This document shows, piece by piece, positions 22,079 through 32,147 of a stretch of 64,000 nucleotides of DNA. The position numbers were made by a program, and so were the translations under genes. The notes beneath the pieces are model-generated. The model worked only from the letters and a program-made list of their open reading frames with translations. It was not told the origin of the DNA and searched no databases. How positions within the stretch are numbered: position 1 is the first letter of the stretch; each line of letters starts with the position of its first letter. This stretch comes from Antarcticibacterium sp. 1MA-6-2 (GTDB lineage: Bacteria; Bacteroidota; Bacteroidia; Flavobacteriales; Flavobacteriaceae). The stretch covers positions 1,054,001-1,118,000 of the forward strand of contig NZ_CP091036.1 in NCBI RefSeq assembly GCF_021535135.1, written 5' to 3'.

Positions 22079-22394
22079 ATTAATCCTGAAGAGTGTTTAA
22101 AAGTAATATTTTATCATGACCTATTATTTTTCTGTCCAAACGATAAGTGGCTGATACTTCAAACAGGGAATTTAGTAAAAAAGCAGTTACAACACTTAAA
22201 TCTGATGTGAGTTGACTTATTAATGCGGTGAACGATCCTAATTTTGATATGGAAGCAATCCATAAAAAGCTTTTAAGGGTATAAAAAAGTTATCCAAGGT
22301 TAACATCCGTTTGACTCTGACCCAGCGGTATCAGGTTGTGCTGAGGATCTCAGCCGGATGAAACTTTGGATAACTATTCCTGAGGTTTACCTTT
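22079..22394. other. Intergenic region with one short hairpin
   Basis: No ORF is supported. A perfect 6-bp inverted repeat, GCTGAG/CTCAGC with a GAT loop, lies at 22340-22354 and may terminate transcription from the minus-strand gene at 22395-22952. I see nothing else. Confidence 0.4.
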
Positions 22395-22952
22395 CTAGAA
22401 ATTGCCTGCAACTCCTAATTCCCGTGCTTCTTTGGTATCAAGTTTAACTTTTTTGCGGTCTTTGCCATTCTCCATAGTAATGCGGTAAAAATCTTTATCT
22501 ACTTCTCCATTTCTGCCAAATGCTACGTGAACGTTTTTCACCATAGACCAACCTTTATTTTCTCTAAATAACTGCTGTGCAACGGCTTGTGGAAGAGAAA
22601 CATTTTTAAAGCGTTGGTAGGCGTTTACAATGTTTCCTTCTTTATCATAATTAACTTTTAGTTCGCCCTTTCTACTTCGAAAACTTACAATATAAGCGTC
22701 AAAATCTTTGTTATTAGTTTGGGCAATTAGTTGGTTTACATTGAAATTTTCCTTCATAAATGCCATTGGATCCTTTTCAAATTGTCCCAGGTAAGATTCT
22801 TTTATTTGTGCCGTAAAAGTGTTTCCTTTATGGGTTACCTGAGTAAAAACGGGATTGTAATCTACCCTTGCTTCATTAAGTTCAATGACTCCCTGTGCAT
22901 TTGTTATTAAAGCCGAGAATCCTAAAAAGAGAAAAATAACCAGAGTTTTCAT
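22395..22952 (-). CDS. Secreted protein of unknown function (PepSY-like folds possible)
   Basis: A 185-residue protein with a clear signal peptide (MKTLVIFLFLGFSALITNAQ). The mature part has two short repeats of the pattern seen in secreted Bacteroidota PepSY-like proteins: GELKVNYDKEGNIVNAYQRF and RNGEVDKDFYRITMENGKDR, each an antiparallel strand pair with a central Asp/Gly turn. I cannot assign it to a named family with confidence. It is likely periplasmic or surface associated. The gene is monocistronic. Confidence 0.6.
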   Translation of the reverse strand: MKTLVIFLFLGFSALITNAQGVIELNEARVDYNPVFTQVTHKGNTFTAQIKESYLGQFEKDPMAFMKENFNVNQLIAQTNNKDFDAYIVSFRSRKGELKVNYDKEGNIVNAYQRFKNVSLPQAVAQQLFRENKGWSMVKNVHVAFGRNGEVDKDFYRITMENGKDRKKVKLDTKEARELGVAGNF

Positions 22953-23340
22953 AAGTGTTAAGTTTTAAAAGTTTAATATTTTTTTCGTGTAAATTTTGAG
23001 TTGAATTTGGTTCCAATTGTTTTACAGAATAAAAATAGATAACACCTCCAGTGTTTAAGGGAAGAAAGATGTGACCACCTTAATTGTGATAGCCAATAGT
23101 ATATTTAATGCAGTAAAAGATTTAAAGGGAATCACCCCCCCCTGAAAAAATTAAAAATTTCTGATTTACAGGGTTTTGAATATATTTCACAGCATAAAAG
23201 AAGTAATTCACCTATCCTACGCTTTTGCAAGCGAGGAGATATGAACTTGATCTAAGGTGTGCAGTAAAATAAGAATGCCAAGAGAAAAGTATCTTCGATT
23301 TTAAACTATAAGCAGAGAATAATAAATATTGGAAAAAATA
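22953..23340. other. Intergenic region without recognisable features
   Basis: I see no ORF, tRNA or clear repeat. A run of eight C residues near 23137 is unusual for this AT-rich region, but nothing ties it to a function. Confidence 0.4.
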
Positions 23341-24426
23341 TTACTCTAAATAAATGGTCTTTCCCTGAGCAGCAGATTTCTTTGCCGCTTCAAGAATTTC
23401 CACAACAGTTATATTAATAGGTAAGCCATAGAGGTTATTGACTTCTATTTCCTCATTTCCACGTACAATTGCAGCAAGAAAGTTGAAAGGATCTTCATAA
23501 ATTTCACCGCTGTAGTTTAACTTTTTTGTTTCTTCGGGCGAGTTTGCAGCAACGCGATATTTTAATGTAGTTGCATCTTTTGCTACTGCATACCCAGTCA
23601 CGCCGTACACTTCCATATCTTTCCTGGAAAAAGGCCAGTTCCAGGAAGCCTGGATAATGCACTGTGATTTAGGATACTGTAAAATAATTGTAGCTTCGTC
23701 ATCTACTTTGGAATAGATTCCGGGTTTATTTTGGTTAATAACAGCTGTAACAGATTGGGGTTTTTCACCCTCCATTAACCAGGTCATAAGATTGGCTCCA
23801 TAACATCCAAAATCCATTAATGCTCCAGCCCCATTTTTAACGGGATCTGTAAGGATCTCAAGAAATTCATCGCTTACCCCAATTTCCTTAGGACCTTCAT
23901 GGCCATCATTTACGATAACTTTCTTTATTTCACCCAGTTTGCCATCTTCAAGCATGGTCTTTACTTCCCTGTTACTGGGATACCAGGAAGTTTCATAATT
24001 AGTAAGAACGTGAATTTTATGTTTTGCGGCTAATCTCTGAATGTCTTTGGCATCTTTTAAGTTTGTAGCCAAAGGTTTTTCAACCATGACATGAATACCA
24101 CGAGGAGCACTTTTTCTTACAACTTCTATATGTTCATTTGTAGCACCAAATGCTGTCACAGCTTCAGGTTTAACCTTCTCCAGCATATCCTCAAGATCTG
24201 TAAAAAATATATTCGGGTTTAACTTATATCTTTCAGCATATTTTTTAGAAAGAGCTTTATTGGGTTCGTATATACCCACCAATAAAATATCTTTAGCATT
24301 TTCCCTGTTGAAGATCCAGTCTACGTGGCCATGGGTTAATCCTGCAACCGCGACTTTTACAGGTTCCTGCGGAAAAGCCCTGGAAGAAATAAGAAGTGTA
24401 AAAATAATAAGATTAAATGCTCTCAT
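23341..24426 (-). CDS. Exported Gfo/Idh/MocA-family oxidoreductase
   Basis: A 361-residue protein. A signal peptide (MRAFNLIIFTLLISSRAFPQ) precedes a Rossmann domain whose first strand reads VKVAVAGLTHGHVDWIF, with the glycine motif slightly altered. The family hallmark EKPLATNLKDA (Glu-Lys-Pro) follows at about residue 117 and the C-terminal alpha/beta domain includes GAGALMDFGCYGANL. It probably oxidises or reduces a sugar or sugar-like substrate with a bound NAD(P) cofactor. Export of such enzymes with pre-bound cofactor is common in Bacteroidota. The substrate cannot be told. It is followed on the same strand by nothing obviously linked. Confidence 0.85.
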   Translation of the reverse strand: MRAFNLIIFTLLISSRAFPQEPVKVAVAGLTHGHVDWIFNRENAKDILLVGIYEPNKALSKKYAERYKLNPNIFFTDLEDMLEKVKPEAVTAFGATNEHIEVVRKSAPRGIHVMVEKPLATNLKDAKDIQRLAAKHKIHVLTNYETSWYPSNREVKTMLEDGKLGEIKKVIVNDGHEGPKEIGVSDEFLEILTDPVKNGAGALMDFGCYGANLMTWLMEGEKPQSVTAVINQNKPGIYSKVDDEATIILQYPKSQCIIQASWNWPFSRKDMEVYGVTGYAVAKDATTLKYRVAANSPEETKKLNYSGEIYEDPFNFLAAIVRGNEEIEVNNLYGLPINITVVEILEAAKKSAAQGKTIYLE

Positions 24427-24516
24427 GGAAATATTTGTATGTTACCTACGGAAAAACCAAGATAATAAAACTCCACCTACCCCAACTGTATTAACAGTAA
24501 AATGACCAAATAGCTT

Positions 24517-25302
24517 TTATTCTTCTGAAATATTCTCCTGTAGCAGTAGTGCAGCACATAAATTAGCCAGTAAAAATCTCTCCTCAGGATCATTAGTATT
24601 AAAGTAAACCTTCCCATTATCTACCAGAGAAACTGCGGCAATAGAGTGATTCCTACTATTGAAGATTTCGTATCCTATTGATCCCAATAAAAGACTCTTT
24701 GGCCCTTTCTTTCCCTGCACTTTTGAAATTGGCTCAAGGGAATAATATGTATTTTCATCAAGAACTAAAATACCCCTGTACTTGCCGGGAAAGACCTGTG
24801 CTGCTTCATTATCTAAAATTAGTTGCCAGGGCTGCAAATTTTTGTTTAAAAATATCTGCAGATAAAAAAAGTTTTCTGATTTCAGAGAAAAACCAAGTAT
24901 TTCCTCCAGAACACTACTTCTCTCTTCTAATTGAAGATCTTCAGAAGAAAATTCAGAAGCTGCGTATACATCACTTTCCTGGCCTGTAGAGTCTTTCATT
25001 TGGAAATGAAAGGTTTGATTGCGGTCAATATAATTTAGAGAAGGAAGATCGGGATAACCCGTCGTTCCTGCGTCTCCTACTGGTACCTGTAACCTGGAGT
25101 TTCCTCCCTTTGTCCAGGAACGTTTCACTTTTGAGGTTTCAAATTCCCCAAATTCCAGCTCTTGATTAATTAAAATACCCTGCCTGCCTTTTACAGCAAA
25201 AGTTTCAAGGTTTTCACTATTGGAAATAGAAAGTGCAGGTTGAACTGCTGCACATCCGGCAGGTAAGATTAAAAGACAAAAAATATAGAGTAATGTTCTC
25301 AT
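24517..25302 (-). CDS. Lipoprotein of unknown function
   Basis: A 261-residue protein with a lipoprotein signal peptide (MRTLLYIFCLLILPAGC; lipobox PAGC at residues 14-17). The mature protein is mostly beta-strand with short blocks (WTKGGNSRLQVPVGDAGTTG, YRGILVLDENTYYSLEPI) that I do not recognise as a named family. It is probably anchored in the outer or inner membrane facing the periplasm. It is divergent from the esterase gene beginning at 25475, so the two may share a bidirectional control region of about 170 bp. Confidence 0.65.
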   Translation of the reverse strand: MRTLLYIFCLLILPAGCAAVQPALSISNSENLETFAVKGRQGILINQELEFGEFETSKVKRSWTKGGNSRLQVPVGDAGTTGYPDLPSLNYIDRNQTFHFQMKDSTGQESDVYAASEFSSEDLQLEERSSVLEEILGFSLKSENFFYLQIFLNKNLQPWQLILDNEAAQVFPGKYRGILVLDENTYYSLEPISKVQGKKGPKSLLLGSIGYEIFNSRNHSIAAVSLVDNGKVYFNTNDPEERFLLANLCAALLLQENISEE

Positions 25303-25474
25303 AATTAAAACTTTGTATCTCTTATACGGTCCTTATATTTTTTTGTTACAGCTCCTTCAATGCAATTCTTCTTTTCCAATAAAAAATTCTGTGAAAATGG
25401 GGGAATTCCCCTGTTGTAAGCGGGCTTCGTAATAAGCACCTTTATAAAGAAGTACAATCCCCTTCTAAATTTAA

Positions 25475-26366
25475 ATGAATCTTCTTCTAAAGTATATTTT
25501 CTATACAGCGGTTCTTTTCCTAATTGCTTAGCTGTTCAAAGGAAAGTATAGACTCTCCTGTTATTTCAAACGATGACCAACAAAAAACAGCCAGATCAAT
25601 TTTAAACATAAGCTATGGTGAAGATCAGGCTCAAAAATATGACATTTATTTACCTGCAAACAGATCAACAGCCATTACCAAGGTTTTAATATTCATTCAC
25701 GGCGGTGGGTGGATACAGGGGGATAAAAATGACATGGAAGAATATATCCCTATTTTGGCAGAAGATCATCCAGATTATGCCATTGTCAATTTAAATTACA
25801 GGCTGGCCAAGTTACCAACACGGGCAGCATTTCCCAATCAGTTTTTAGACATTCAAAGGGCACTGCAACATTTGACCGAAGCAGCAGTAGATTATGGAAT
25901 CCTTGCTGAGTTTGGATTAATAGGAGTTAGTGCGGGTGCCCATTTAGCACTTCAGTTTGATAGTGTTTACGATAATTTTGATCAGGTAAAACTTGTTTGC
26001 AGCATTGTGGGTCCCACAGATTTAACTGATCCTTTTTTTAAACAAAATCCAGACTTCCTTCTTGCCCTGCAATTTTTAGTAGATGAAAATGCTTATCCCG
26101 GTGTTTCAGATTTTGCTAAAGCAGTTAGTCCCGCTTACCTGGTAAGTGATAAGAACAGTGCCACAATCCTTTTCTACGGAAAAGAAGACCCTCTGGTACC
26201 TGTAAGCAATGGAATATTACTGCAAAAACAACTCGAACATGCAGGGATTGAGAACAGCCTGACGATATTTAATGGCGGTCATGGAGACTGGAATGAGCAC
26301 GCAAACAGAAATCTACAACTAAAGCTAAGTAATTTTATCAATCTTCATTTGCCCCTGGAATTTTAA
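25475..26366 (+). pseudogene. Alpha/beta-hydrolase lipoprotein (BD-FAE/esterase type), frameshift in the signal peptide
   Basis: Catalytic residues are complete: oxyanion motif IHGGGWIQGD, nucleophile elbow GVSAG, acid in YGKEDPLVP and His in NGGHGDW. The ORF from 25524 lacks a signal sequence. An ATG at 25475 reads MNLLLKYIFYTAVLFLIA and then hits TAG inside GCTTAGC (25526-25532). Removing the four bases TTAG (25528-25531) yields LFLIACSKES, a perfect lipobox joined to the hydrolase. The true gene is therefore a secreted lipoprotein esterase with a 4-nt lesion. It likely acts on ester-linked carbohydrates or small esters. Confidence 0.82.
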
Positions 26367-26512
26367 TTAATTGAGTTATTTATTAATGTATTACCTGCTA
26401 AAGTTATCCTGAAGATTTTTCCTTTTCAAAACAATACTCCCTGTTTTTTTATAATTCCAAAAGAAAGAATCAAATAGAGTTTCTATATTAGAATTCTCAA
26501 CCTTGTGAAGTA

Positions 26513-27706
26513 ATGACTTTAGTCCAAATAATTGCCATTTTAGGAACGATCCCGTTGTTCTCCTTAAGAACTTTTCTCCCTGCATTTCTCACAGCACTTC
26601 TTTTGGCATATCCTCAATATTTTCCAGGAATGGGAGATGTTCCACCTCTGGGGGAGGACGCCTTTATTACCCGGAACTGGGTACTTATAACTTTAGGGAT
26701 ACTTAGTTTGCTTGAGATTATAGGTGATAAAAGCACCACTATAAGAAATTTAATGAAAAATGCTGAAACTTATCTTAAGCCTCTATTTTTCTTAATCATT
26801 AATCTCAACTTGCTGGATGAAGCTTCAAATGAAGTTTTAAAAGACATTCAGTGGGCAGCTTTTGATCCTGGTTACCTTCTTCTCGCTTTTGGAGCTTTAT
26901 CGGTTCACTGGCTGTCTCGCCTAAGAAGAGATTTTATCTCTTTCCTGGAGGACATAGATGAAGATGATAATTTGTTTATAGGTAAAATAAGCAGTTGGGT
27001 AGAAGACAGTTTGGTCGTATTTGGTTTTGTGCTGCTAATATGGACAGGATTCCTGATGTTGATTCTCTATTTTGCAGGTATCTTGTTTTTTGTGATCCTA
27101 AGAAGGAGGTATGAAACTAAAATTGAACAACAAAAATTAACCTGTGAAAGCTGTGGGGAAAAGAATCTACCTTATGCTGTAAAGTGTTTTAACTGCAAGA
27201 ATTCTTTATCTCGTGTGCATTCAATTGGTGTATTTGGGCAGAAGAAAGAGGAATTGGTGACCAACAGGGAAAAACATCAAATTGCCCTAATATCCCAGAG
27301 AAAATGTCCAGATTGTGGAAATACATTAAAAAGTCACAGATTGTACCAGGACTGCAGCGTATGTGGAGCCAGTTTGTTTAAATCCCCAGGAATAAATGAA
27401 TTTGTAAGGAGCCAGGATCGCTAGTTTTATAAACTTACTGGCCTCTCATTCGTTTTAGGATTTATTCCTTTTGTGGGGTTTCTAGTAAGCGCAGTACTGG
27501 CAAATATATATTTGTTTTCCCCTTACCGTCGTTATGTACCCAAAGCAAGCTCTTTTGTAACCAGGCTTTTAATTAAATTCCTTACTTTTCTTCTCTTTCT
27601 GTTAGGAGTTGCATTAGGTTTCATTGCAGCCCCGTTGTATATTACTATGAGGTATTACATCTGGAAAAGGAAATTTCTCGCCCCGTCTTATAAAAAGCTG
27701 TCATAA
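26513..27706 (+). pseudogene. DUF4126-like membrane protein with zinc ribbons, interrupted by one in-frame TAG
   Basis: Residues 1-200 are hydrophobic and DUF4126-like (IPLFSLRTFLPAFLTALLL, LEIIGDKST). Two zinc-ribbon pairs follow: CESCG and CFNC, then CPDCG and CSVCG. The frame stops at TAG 27422-27424 after RSQDR, yet the same frame continues FYKLTGLSFVLGFIPFVGFL and then two more membrane segments to 27706. A single nonsense change, a 3-nt insertion or a sequencing error explains this. Whole-protein length would be about 396 residues. The function of the family is unknown. Confidence 0.7.
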
Positions 27707-27836
27707 AATATGAGGGCTTAAAATTTTCTTCTGAAGCCGCTAAATGCTGAGCCTGAAGAACTTTAACACAATATAAGTGGTTTTCCGTAAAGAAGTATAA
27801 AAGATTTCGGTATTTTTATTTACCTGAATCTCAATA

Positions 27837-27983
27837 ATGTTAAACTTACTTTTCATCGGTCTCTTTACCGTCGCATTAATATTACTGTTCCTTCTCCGGA
27901 AGGATAACAGAAAGCAGAAAATTTTAATAGATAAAGAATCACAGTCTATAAGGCAGCTTCAAAAAAACAATTCTTCCCTCTGA
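27837..27983 (+). CDS. Small membrane protein with charged tail, unknown
   Basis: A 48-residue ORF. An N-terminal hydrophobic helix (LLFIGLFTVALILLFLL) is followed by a strongly charged, glutamine-rich tail (RKDNRKQKILIDKESQSIRQ) likely to form a short coiled coil. The architecture is reasonable for a small regulatory membrane protein, but no family is recognised and no strong ribosome-binding site is seen. It is convergent with the alcohol dehydrogenase gene ending at 28043. Confidence 0.4.
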   Translation: MLNLLFIGLFTVALILLFLLRKDNRKQKILIDKESQSIRQLQKNNSSL

Positions 27984-28042
27984 AAAATCTGAACGAAAGA
28001 ACCCACCCTATAACCTGTGGGTATTCTGCTTAATTCTCATTT

Positions 28043-29095
28043 TTACCCGTTGCGAAGCGATTTCATATCTATTACAAATCTGTATTTCACATCAGATTTA
28101 AGCATACGGGTGTAGGCATTATTAATGTCCTGGATCTTTATCATTTCAATATCAGACACAATAGTGTGTTCCTCGCAAAAGTCTAACATTTCCTGAGTTT
28201 CCTTTATTCCTCCTATTAGTGATCCTGCAATTCTTTTACGGCCCATTATTAATGCTCCTCCATGCATGGGCTTCAAAGGTTCAACTGCACCAACGAGAAC
28301 CATGGTCGCATCTCTTTTAAGTAAGCTTAAATAAGGATTTACATCATGTCCTACGGGAACGGTATTTAAGAGGAAATCAAAGGAATTACGATGTTCGGCC
28401 ATCTGTTTGTCATCTTTAGAAATCAAAACCTCATGAGCTCCTAATTCTTCAGCATCTTTGCTTTTTTCAGGAGAGGTTGTGATCATCACCACGTGGGCCC
28501 CCAGGGCATGAGCAAATTTTACTCCCATATGTCCAAGACCCCCCAGACCAATTATTCCTACCTTATCCCCTTTTTTTACCTTCCATTGTCTCAAGGGGGA
28601 CCAGGTAGTAATTCCGGCACAAAGAAGAGGTGCGGCAGCTTTGGCATCAATATTCTCCGGAATCCTTAAAACGAATTTTTCATCTACAACTATTCTTTCT
28701 GTATAACCGCCAAAAGTTTGCCCTCCCAGGTGTTCATCCTTCCCGTTGTAAGTAAAAACTGCTCCATTTTCACAATACTGCTCCAGGCCCTCCTTACAGG
28801 AATTACAATGTTGACAGGAGTCAACCATACATCCCACTCCTACTAAATCTCCGCTCTTAAAACGCGTAACTTTTTTTCCTGTTTTTGTTACACGACCAAT
28901 TATTTCATGTCCCGGCACTACAGGATATTGTGCTCCACCCCAATCGTTTTTCACAGTATGAAGATCGCTGTGGCATACCCCGCAGTAGTCAATTTCCAAT
29001 TCCACATCATTAGGTAGAATACTCCTTCTATTGATCTCGAATGGCTCAAGATTAGATTCGGGATCCTTTGCTGCGTATGCTTTTACCTGACTCAT
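28043..29095 (-). CDS. Zinc-dependent NAD(P) alcohol dehydrogenase (YahK/CAD type)
   Basis: A 350-residue medium-chain dehydrogenase. The catalytic zinc ligands are in CGVCHSD and GHEIIGRV, the structural zinc cluster in CQHCNSCKEGLEQYC, and the nucleotide-binding motif in GLGGLGHMG. The sequence resembles the NADPH-dependent aldehyde reductase YahK and cinnamyl alcohol dehydrogenase branch, so aldehyde reduction is the likely direction. It is cytoplasmic. A terminator-like element separates it from lysR upstream. That LysR gene is on the same strand, and whether it controls this gene is unknown. Confidence 0.92.
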   Translation of the reverse strand: MSQVKAYAAKDPESNLEPFEINRRSILPNDVELEIDYCGVCHSDLHTVKNDWGGAQYPVVPGHEIIGRVTKTGKKVTRFKSGDLVGVGCMVDSCQHCNSCKEGLEQYCENGAVFTYNGKDEHLGGQTFGGYTERIVVDEKFVLRIPENIDAKAAAPLLCAGITTWSPLRQWKVKKGDKVGIIGLGGLGHMGVKFAHALGAHVVMITTSPEKSKDAEELGAHEVLISKDDKQMAEHRNSFDFLLNTVPVGHDVNPYLSLLKRDATMVLVGAVEPLKPMHGGALIMGRKRIAGSLIGGIKETQEMLDFCEEHTIVSDIEMIKIQDINNAYTRMLKSDVKYRFVIDMKSLRNG

Positions 29096-29164
29096 ATTGT
29101 TTTTTTATATTTTCTAAGTTACGTAATCTGTATTCAACCCTGGTGAAATCTTTATCATTTCAAA

Positions 29165-29246
29165 TAAAAAAAACCGCCTCCGATACCATTTTTCACTTTC
29201 CGGCTTCCCTACAAACCAGAAAACTACTTTAGCACCGAAAGGCGGT
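29165..29246 (-). terminator. Intrinsic terminator after the lysR gene
   Basis: On the minus strand ACCGCCT (29246-29240) pairs exactly with AGGCGGT (29179-29173), followed by eight U residues. The 60-nt loop is GC-rich and may fold further, so an RNA leader for the downstream dehydrogenase is a less likely alternative. Confidence 0.6.
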
Positions 29247-29324
29247 CTATTAAAAATTTACACATTTTTTTAGTTAATACAAAAAATACCTCCCGTTATT
29301 ACCTATTCCTCCTTCAATTAGCAA

Positions 29325-30254
29325 CTAAATTTCTCCCTTACTATTCTTCAAAAAATAATCTTTGACAATCCTTTCCTTTTCATTTTGAATAAATTCAATA
29401 AAAGCATTAGCCACAGGAGCCAGTTTTTTACTCTTCAGCCAAATTAAACTCCAATTGGATTTTAAAGGAAGGCCTTTCACCTTAATTATGTGCACATCTC
29501 CCCTGCCCAGTTCATTACGAATACCAATTATAGGCATAATGGAGTAACCAAGACCTGCAATAACTGCTTGTTTTACTGCTTCATTAGAGGTGAGTTCCAT
29601 TTTTTTTATTGCATTAATATTATTCTGTTTTAGAAACTTCTCCATAGTATTGCGCGTCCCGGAGCCCTGCTCTCTAAAAATTAAAGGAATTTTATTGAAT
29701 ATTGTCTTATCCAGAGGTTCTTCTTCGTATTTTAAATATTTACTTCCTACGAGATACAAATTATTTTCAAGAAGATCTATTTGCTCAACCTTTAACTTTT
29801 CGGGCAGGACTGAAACCAGGGCAAAATCTATTTCGTTATTTGAAAGGCTCTCAATAACTTTATCCCGATTTGTCACATCCATAACTAAATCAACTTCATT
29901 ATTGTGCCTCATAAAATCTGACAAAAAGTAGGGCATTATATATTTGCCAGTTGAAACAGAAGTAATCTTCAGTTTTCCAACTATATTACTTTTATAGGCC
30001 GCCGCTTTGGAATTTATAATTTTTACCTCTTCAAAAATACTTTCAGCAGAAGCTGCAATTTCCTTTCCAAAACCAGTAATAAAGATTTTCCTTCCCACTA
30101 CTTCTATAAGAGGAATTTCAAATTGGTCCTGTAAATTTTTAATTTGTATTGATACAGCAGGTTGTGTCAACAATAACTCCGCTGCTGCCTTTGTAATCGA
30201 TTTGGTTTGTGCAACTTTTAAAAAGATCTGGAGTTGATGAAGGCTAAAGTTCAT
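29325..30254 (-). CDS. LysR-family transcriptional regulator
   Basis: A 309-residue protein. The N-terminal winged helix is standard (LHQLQIFLKVAQTKSITKAA, then LLTQPAVSIQIKNL). The C-terminal periplasmic-binding-protein-like effector domain has GKLKITSVSTGKYIMPYFL and FREQGSGTRNTMEKFL, the latter reminiscent of CysB/CbbR-type sensors. It is divergent from the small membrane protein gene at 30339 with an 84-nt spacer, a typical arrangement for a LysR regulator and its target, though no palindromic T-N11-A site was confirmed. Confidence 0.93.
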   Translation of the reverse strand: MNFSLHQLQIFLKVAQTKSITKAAAELLLTQPAVSIQIKNLQDQFEIPLIEVVGRKIFITGFGKEIAASAESIFEEVKIINSKAAAYKSNIVGKLKITSVSTGKYIMPYFLSDFMRHNNEVDLVMDVTNRDKVIESLSNNEIDFALVSVLPEKLKVEQIDLLENNLYLVGSKYLKYEEEPLDKTIFNKIPLIFREQGSGTRNTMEKFLKQNNINAIKKMELTSNEAVKQAVIAGLGYSIMPIIGIRNELGRGDVHIIKVKGLPLKSNWSLIWLKSKKLAPVANAFIEFIQNEKERIVKDYFLKNSKGEI

Positions 30255-30338
30255 TAATATGTTTTATGATTAAGATTAAAATTATTAAAATTTTCTAATA
30301 TAAATACACTTTAAATTTGCTGTAGAATTAATAGAAAT

Positions 30339-30710
30339 ATGGAAGTGGCACAAAGCTCTCTTTGCACGCAAAATATTGACCCAAAGGATAGGTTATTAAA
30401 ATTGATTGAACAAGGTGATGCAGCTATAATTCTTTCTGAAGAAAATTTACAAAATTGTATTTCTGAACTTTTGAAGTTTGAATTGATCGTTATAAAAAAT
30501 GATCATATTTATTTAACTGAAATTGGGAAAACTGCATTAATAGTGGGAGTTGAGAAAGCATTAACTGACCTTAAATCAAAGAAAGCAACAGTACTGGCAA
30601 TTCCGGTGGAAGCTGGTCCAAAAAAAATAAATACTTCTAATGTACCGTATTACATCTTACTAATATTGGGAATACTACTCATGCTTTTAATACAGTTCTT
30701 CTGGCAATAA
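30339..30710 (+). CDS. Small tail-anchored membrane protein, unknown
   Basis: A 123-residue protein. The N-terminal 90 residues look like a small winged-helix-like domain (KDRLLKLIEQGDAAIILSEE, then LIVIKNDHIYLTEIGKTAL), and the C-terminus is one hydrophobic segment (YILLILGILLMLLIQFF). This suggests a membrane-anchored DNA- or protein-binding factor. It lacks a signal peptide. It is divergent from lysR, so it is the likely regulated neighbour. No family is recognised. Confidence 0.55.
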   Translation: MEVAQSSLCTQNIDPKDRLLKLIEQGDAAIILSEENLQNCISELLKFELIVIKNDHIYLTEIGKTALIVGVEKALTDLKSKKATVLAIPVEAGPKKINTSNVPYYILLILGILLMLLIQFFWQ

Positions 30711-30952
30711 TTATTAGAAAGCAATAGTTGATTATTTTTAAATTTAATTTCTTCAAAAATTTACTCCTTCTGCCGATGTTTTTATAGGTGCCTATATCTT
30801 AACGTTCCTTCCTAAGGTATTTCTAAAGTCTAGTTAAATACTTTTCCCAGGTTTCTTGTTTTTGTAATTTCAGTAGTACAACATCATAAAGTGCTATGAA
30901 TCTTGTGAAATAGCAGGATGAAAAAGAAATTAACTAATCAAAAGGAGGAATT

Positions 30953-32134
30953 ATGTTAGCAATGAATTTTAGAGGACCATTCCGTGTCCGGGCAGATCAC
31001 AATCAACCATATCCAGAAATAGAACATCCCGAAGATGCCATTGTAAGGGTTTTAAGAAGTTGTATTTGCGGGAGTGACCTGCATTTATATCATGGACTTG
31101 TGCCAGATACTCGTGTGGGATCCACTTTTGGACATGAATTTATAGGAGAAATTGTGGAGGTTGGTTCTTCTATACAAAATGTAAAAGTAGGAGATAAAGT
31201 GATGGTTCCTTTTAATATAGCCTGTGGAAAATGCGCATTTTGTAAACAAGAACTTTATGGAAATTGCCACGAAGCAAATTCGCAGGCCACAGCAGTGGGT
31301 GGTATTTTTGGGTATTCTCATACCGCAGGAGGCTATAATGGTGGACAGGCAGAATATGTGAGAGTACCTTATGCCGATGTGGGACCAACAGTAATTCCCG
31401 ATTGGATGGACCTGGATGACGCAGTAATGTTGACAGATGTTGTGCCCACGGGTTACCAGGCAGCACAAATGGGTGGAATTCAACCCGGGGATACTGTGGT
31501 GGTTTTTGGAGCGGGTCCTGTGGGGATAATGGCAGCCAAATGTTGCTGGTTATTTGGTGCAGGGCGTGTTATTGTTATTGACCAGTATGATTATAGACTC
31601 GAATTTGCCCGGGATTATGCAGATGCTGAAGTTTATAACTTTAAAGAGTTAGAGGATCCCGTAGTATTTATTAAGAAAACTACAGATTCTCTTGGTGCTG
31701 ACGTTTGTATTGATGCTGTGGGAGCAGAAGCAGCCGGAGATACAATGAATACTCTGCTGGGCCGGAAATTATTACTGCAGGGAGGTTCTACTACTGCCTT
31801 ACATTGGGCTATCAATTCGGTTAAAAAAGGAGGAATTGTTTCCATTGTGGGAGTTTATGGTCCTATCGACGCCTTAGTTCCTATAGGAAATGTTCTTAAT
31901 AAAGGTATTACCATTAGAGCTAATCAGGCTTCAGTCAAAAAGTTACTGCCCAGGCTCATTGAGCACGTAAAGAACGGAATTATAGATCCGAAGCAACTTA
32001 TAACGCACCGCATTCCACTTGAAGAAGTTGCAGAAGGTTATCATATAATGTCTACCAAACTGGATAACTGCATTAAACTAAGTTCTCATACCGCCTTCAG
32101 CATAAAGAAGAAATATAAATTCTTAAGAAACTAA
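30953..32134 (+). CDS. Zinc-dependent alcohol/formaldehyde dehydrogenase-like protein
   Basis: A 393-residue medium-chain dehydrogenase with CICGSDLH and GHEFIGEI catalytic zinc motifs, the structural zinc cluster CGKCAFCKQELYGNC, and the cofactor motif VVFGAGPVGIMAA. It resembles the long-chain glutathione-independent formaldehyde dehydrogenase branch, with an insertion around residues 110-140. The ribosome-binding site is unusually strong (AAAGGAGGAATT before ATG). The next gene begins 13 nt after its stop, so a two-gene operon is likely. Confidence 0.9.
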   Translation: MLAMNFRGPFRVRADHNQPYPEIEHPEDAIVRVLRSCICGSDLHLYHGLVPDTRVGSTFGHEFIGEIVEVGSSIQNVKVGDKVMVPFNIACGKCAFCKQELYGNCHEANSQATAVGGIFGYSHTAGGYNGGQAEYVRVPYADVGPTVIPDWMDLDDAVMLTDVVPTGYQAAQMGGIQPGDTVVVFGAGPVGIMAAKCCWLFGAGRVIVIDQYDYRLEFARDYADAEVYNFKELEDPVVFIKKTTDSLGADVCIDAVGAEAAGDTMNTLLGRKLLLQGGSTTALHWAINSVKKGGIVSIVGVYGPIDALVPIGNVLNKGITIRANQASVKKLLPRLIEHVKNGIIDPKQLITHRIPLEEVAEGYHIMSTKLDNCIKLSSHTAFSIKKKYKFLRN

Positions 32135-32147
32135 AACATTATTTGTT

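Noticed and set aside
29165..29246. Riboswitch upstream of the zinc alcohol dehydrogenase
   Set aside because: Only one closing stem with a U tract is clear; no known riboswitch core could be matched, so it is called a terminator.
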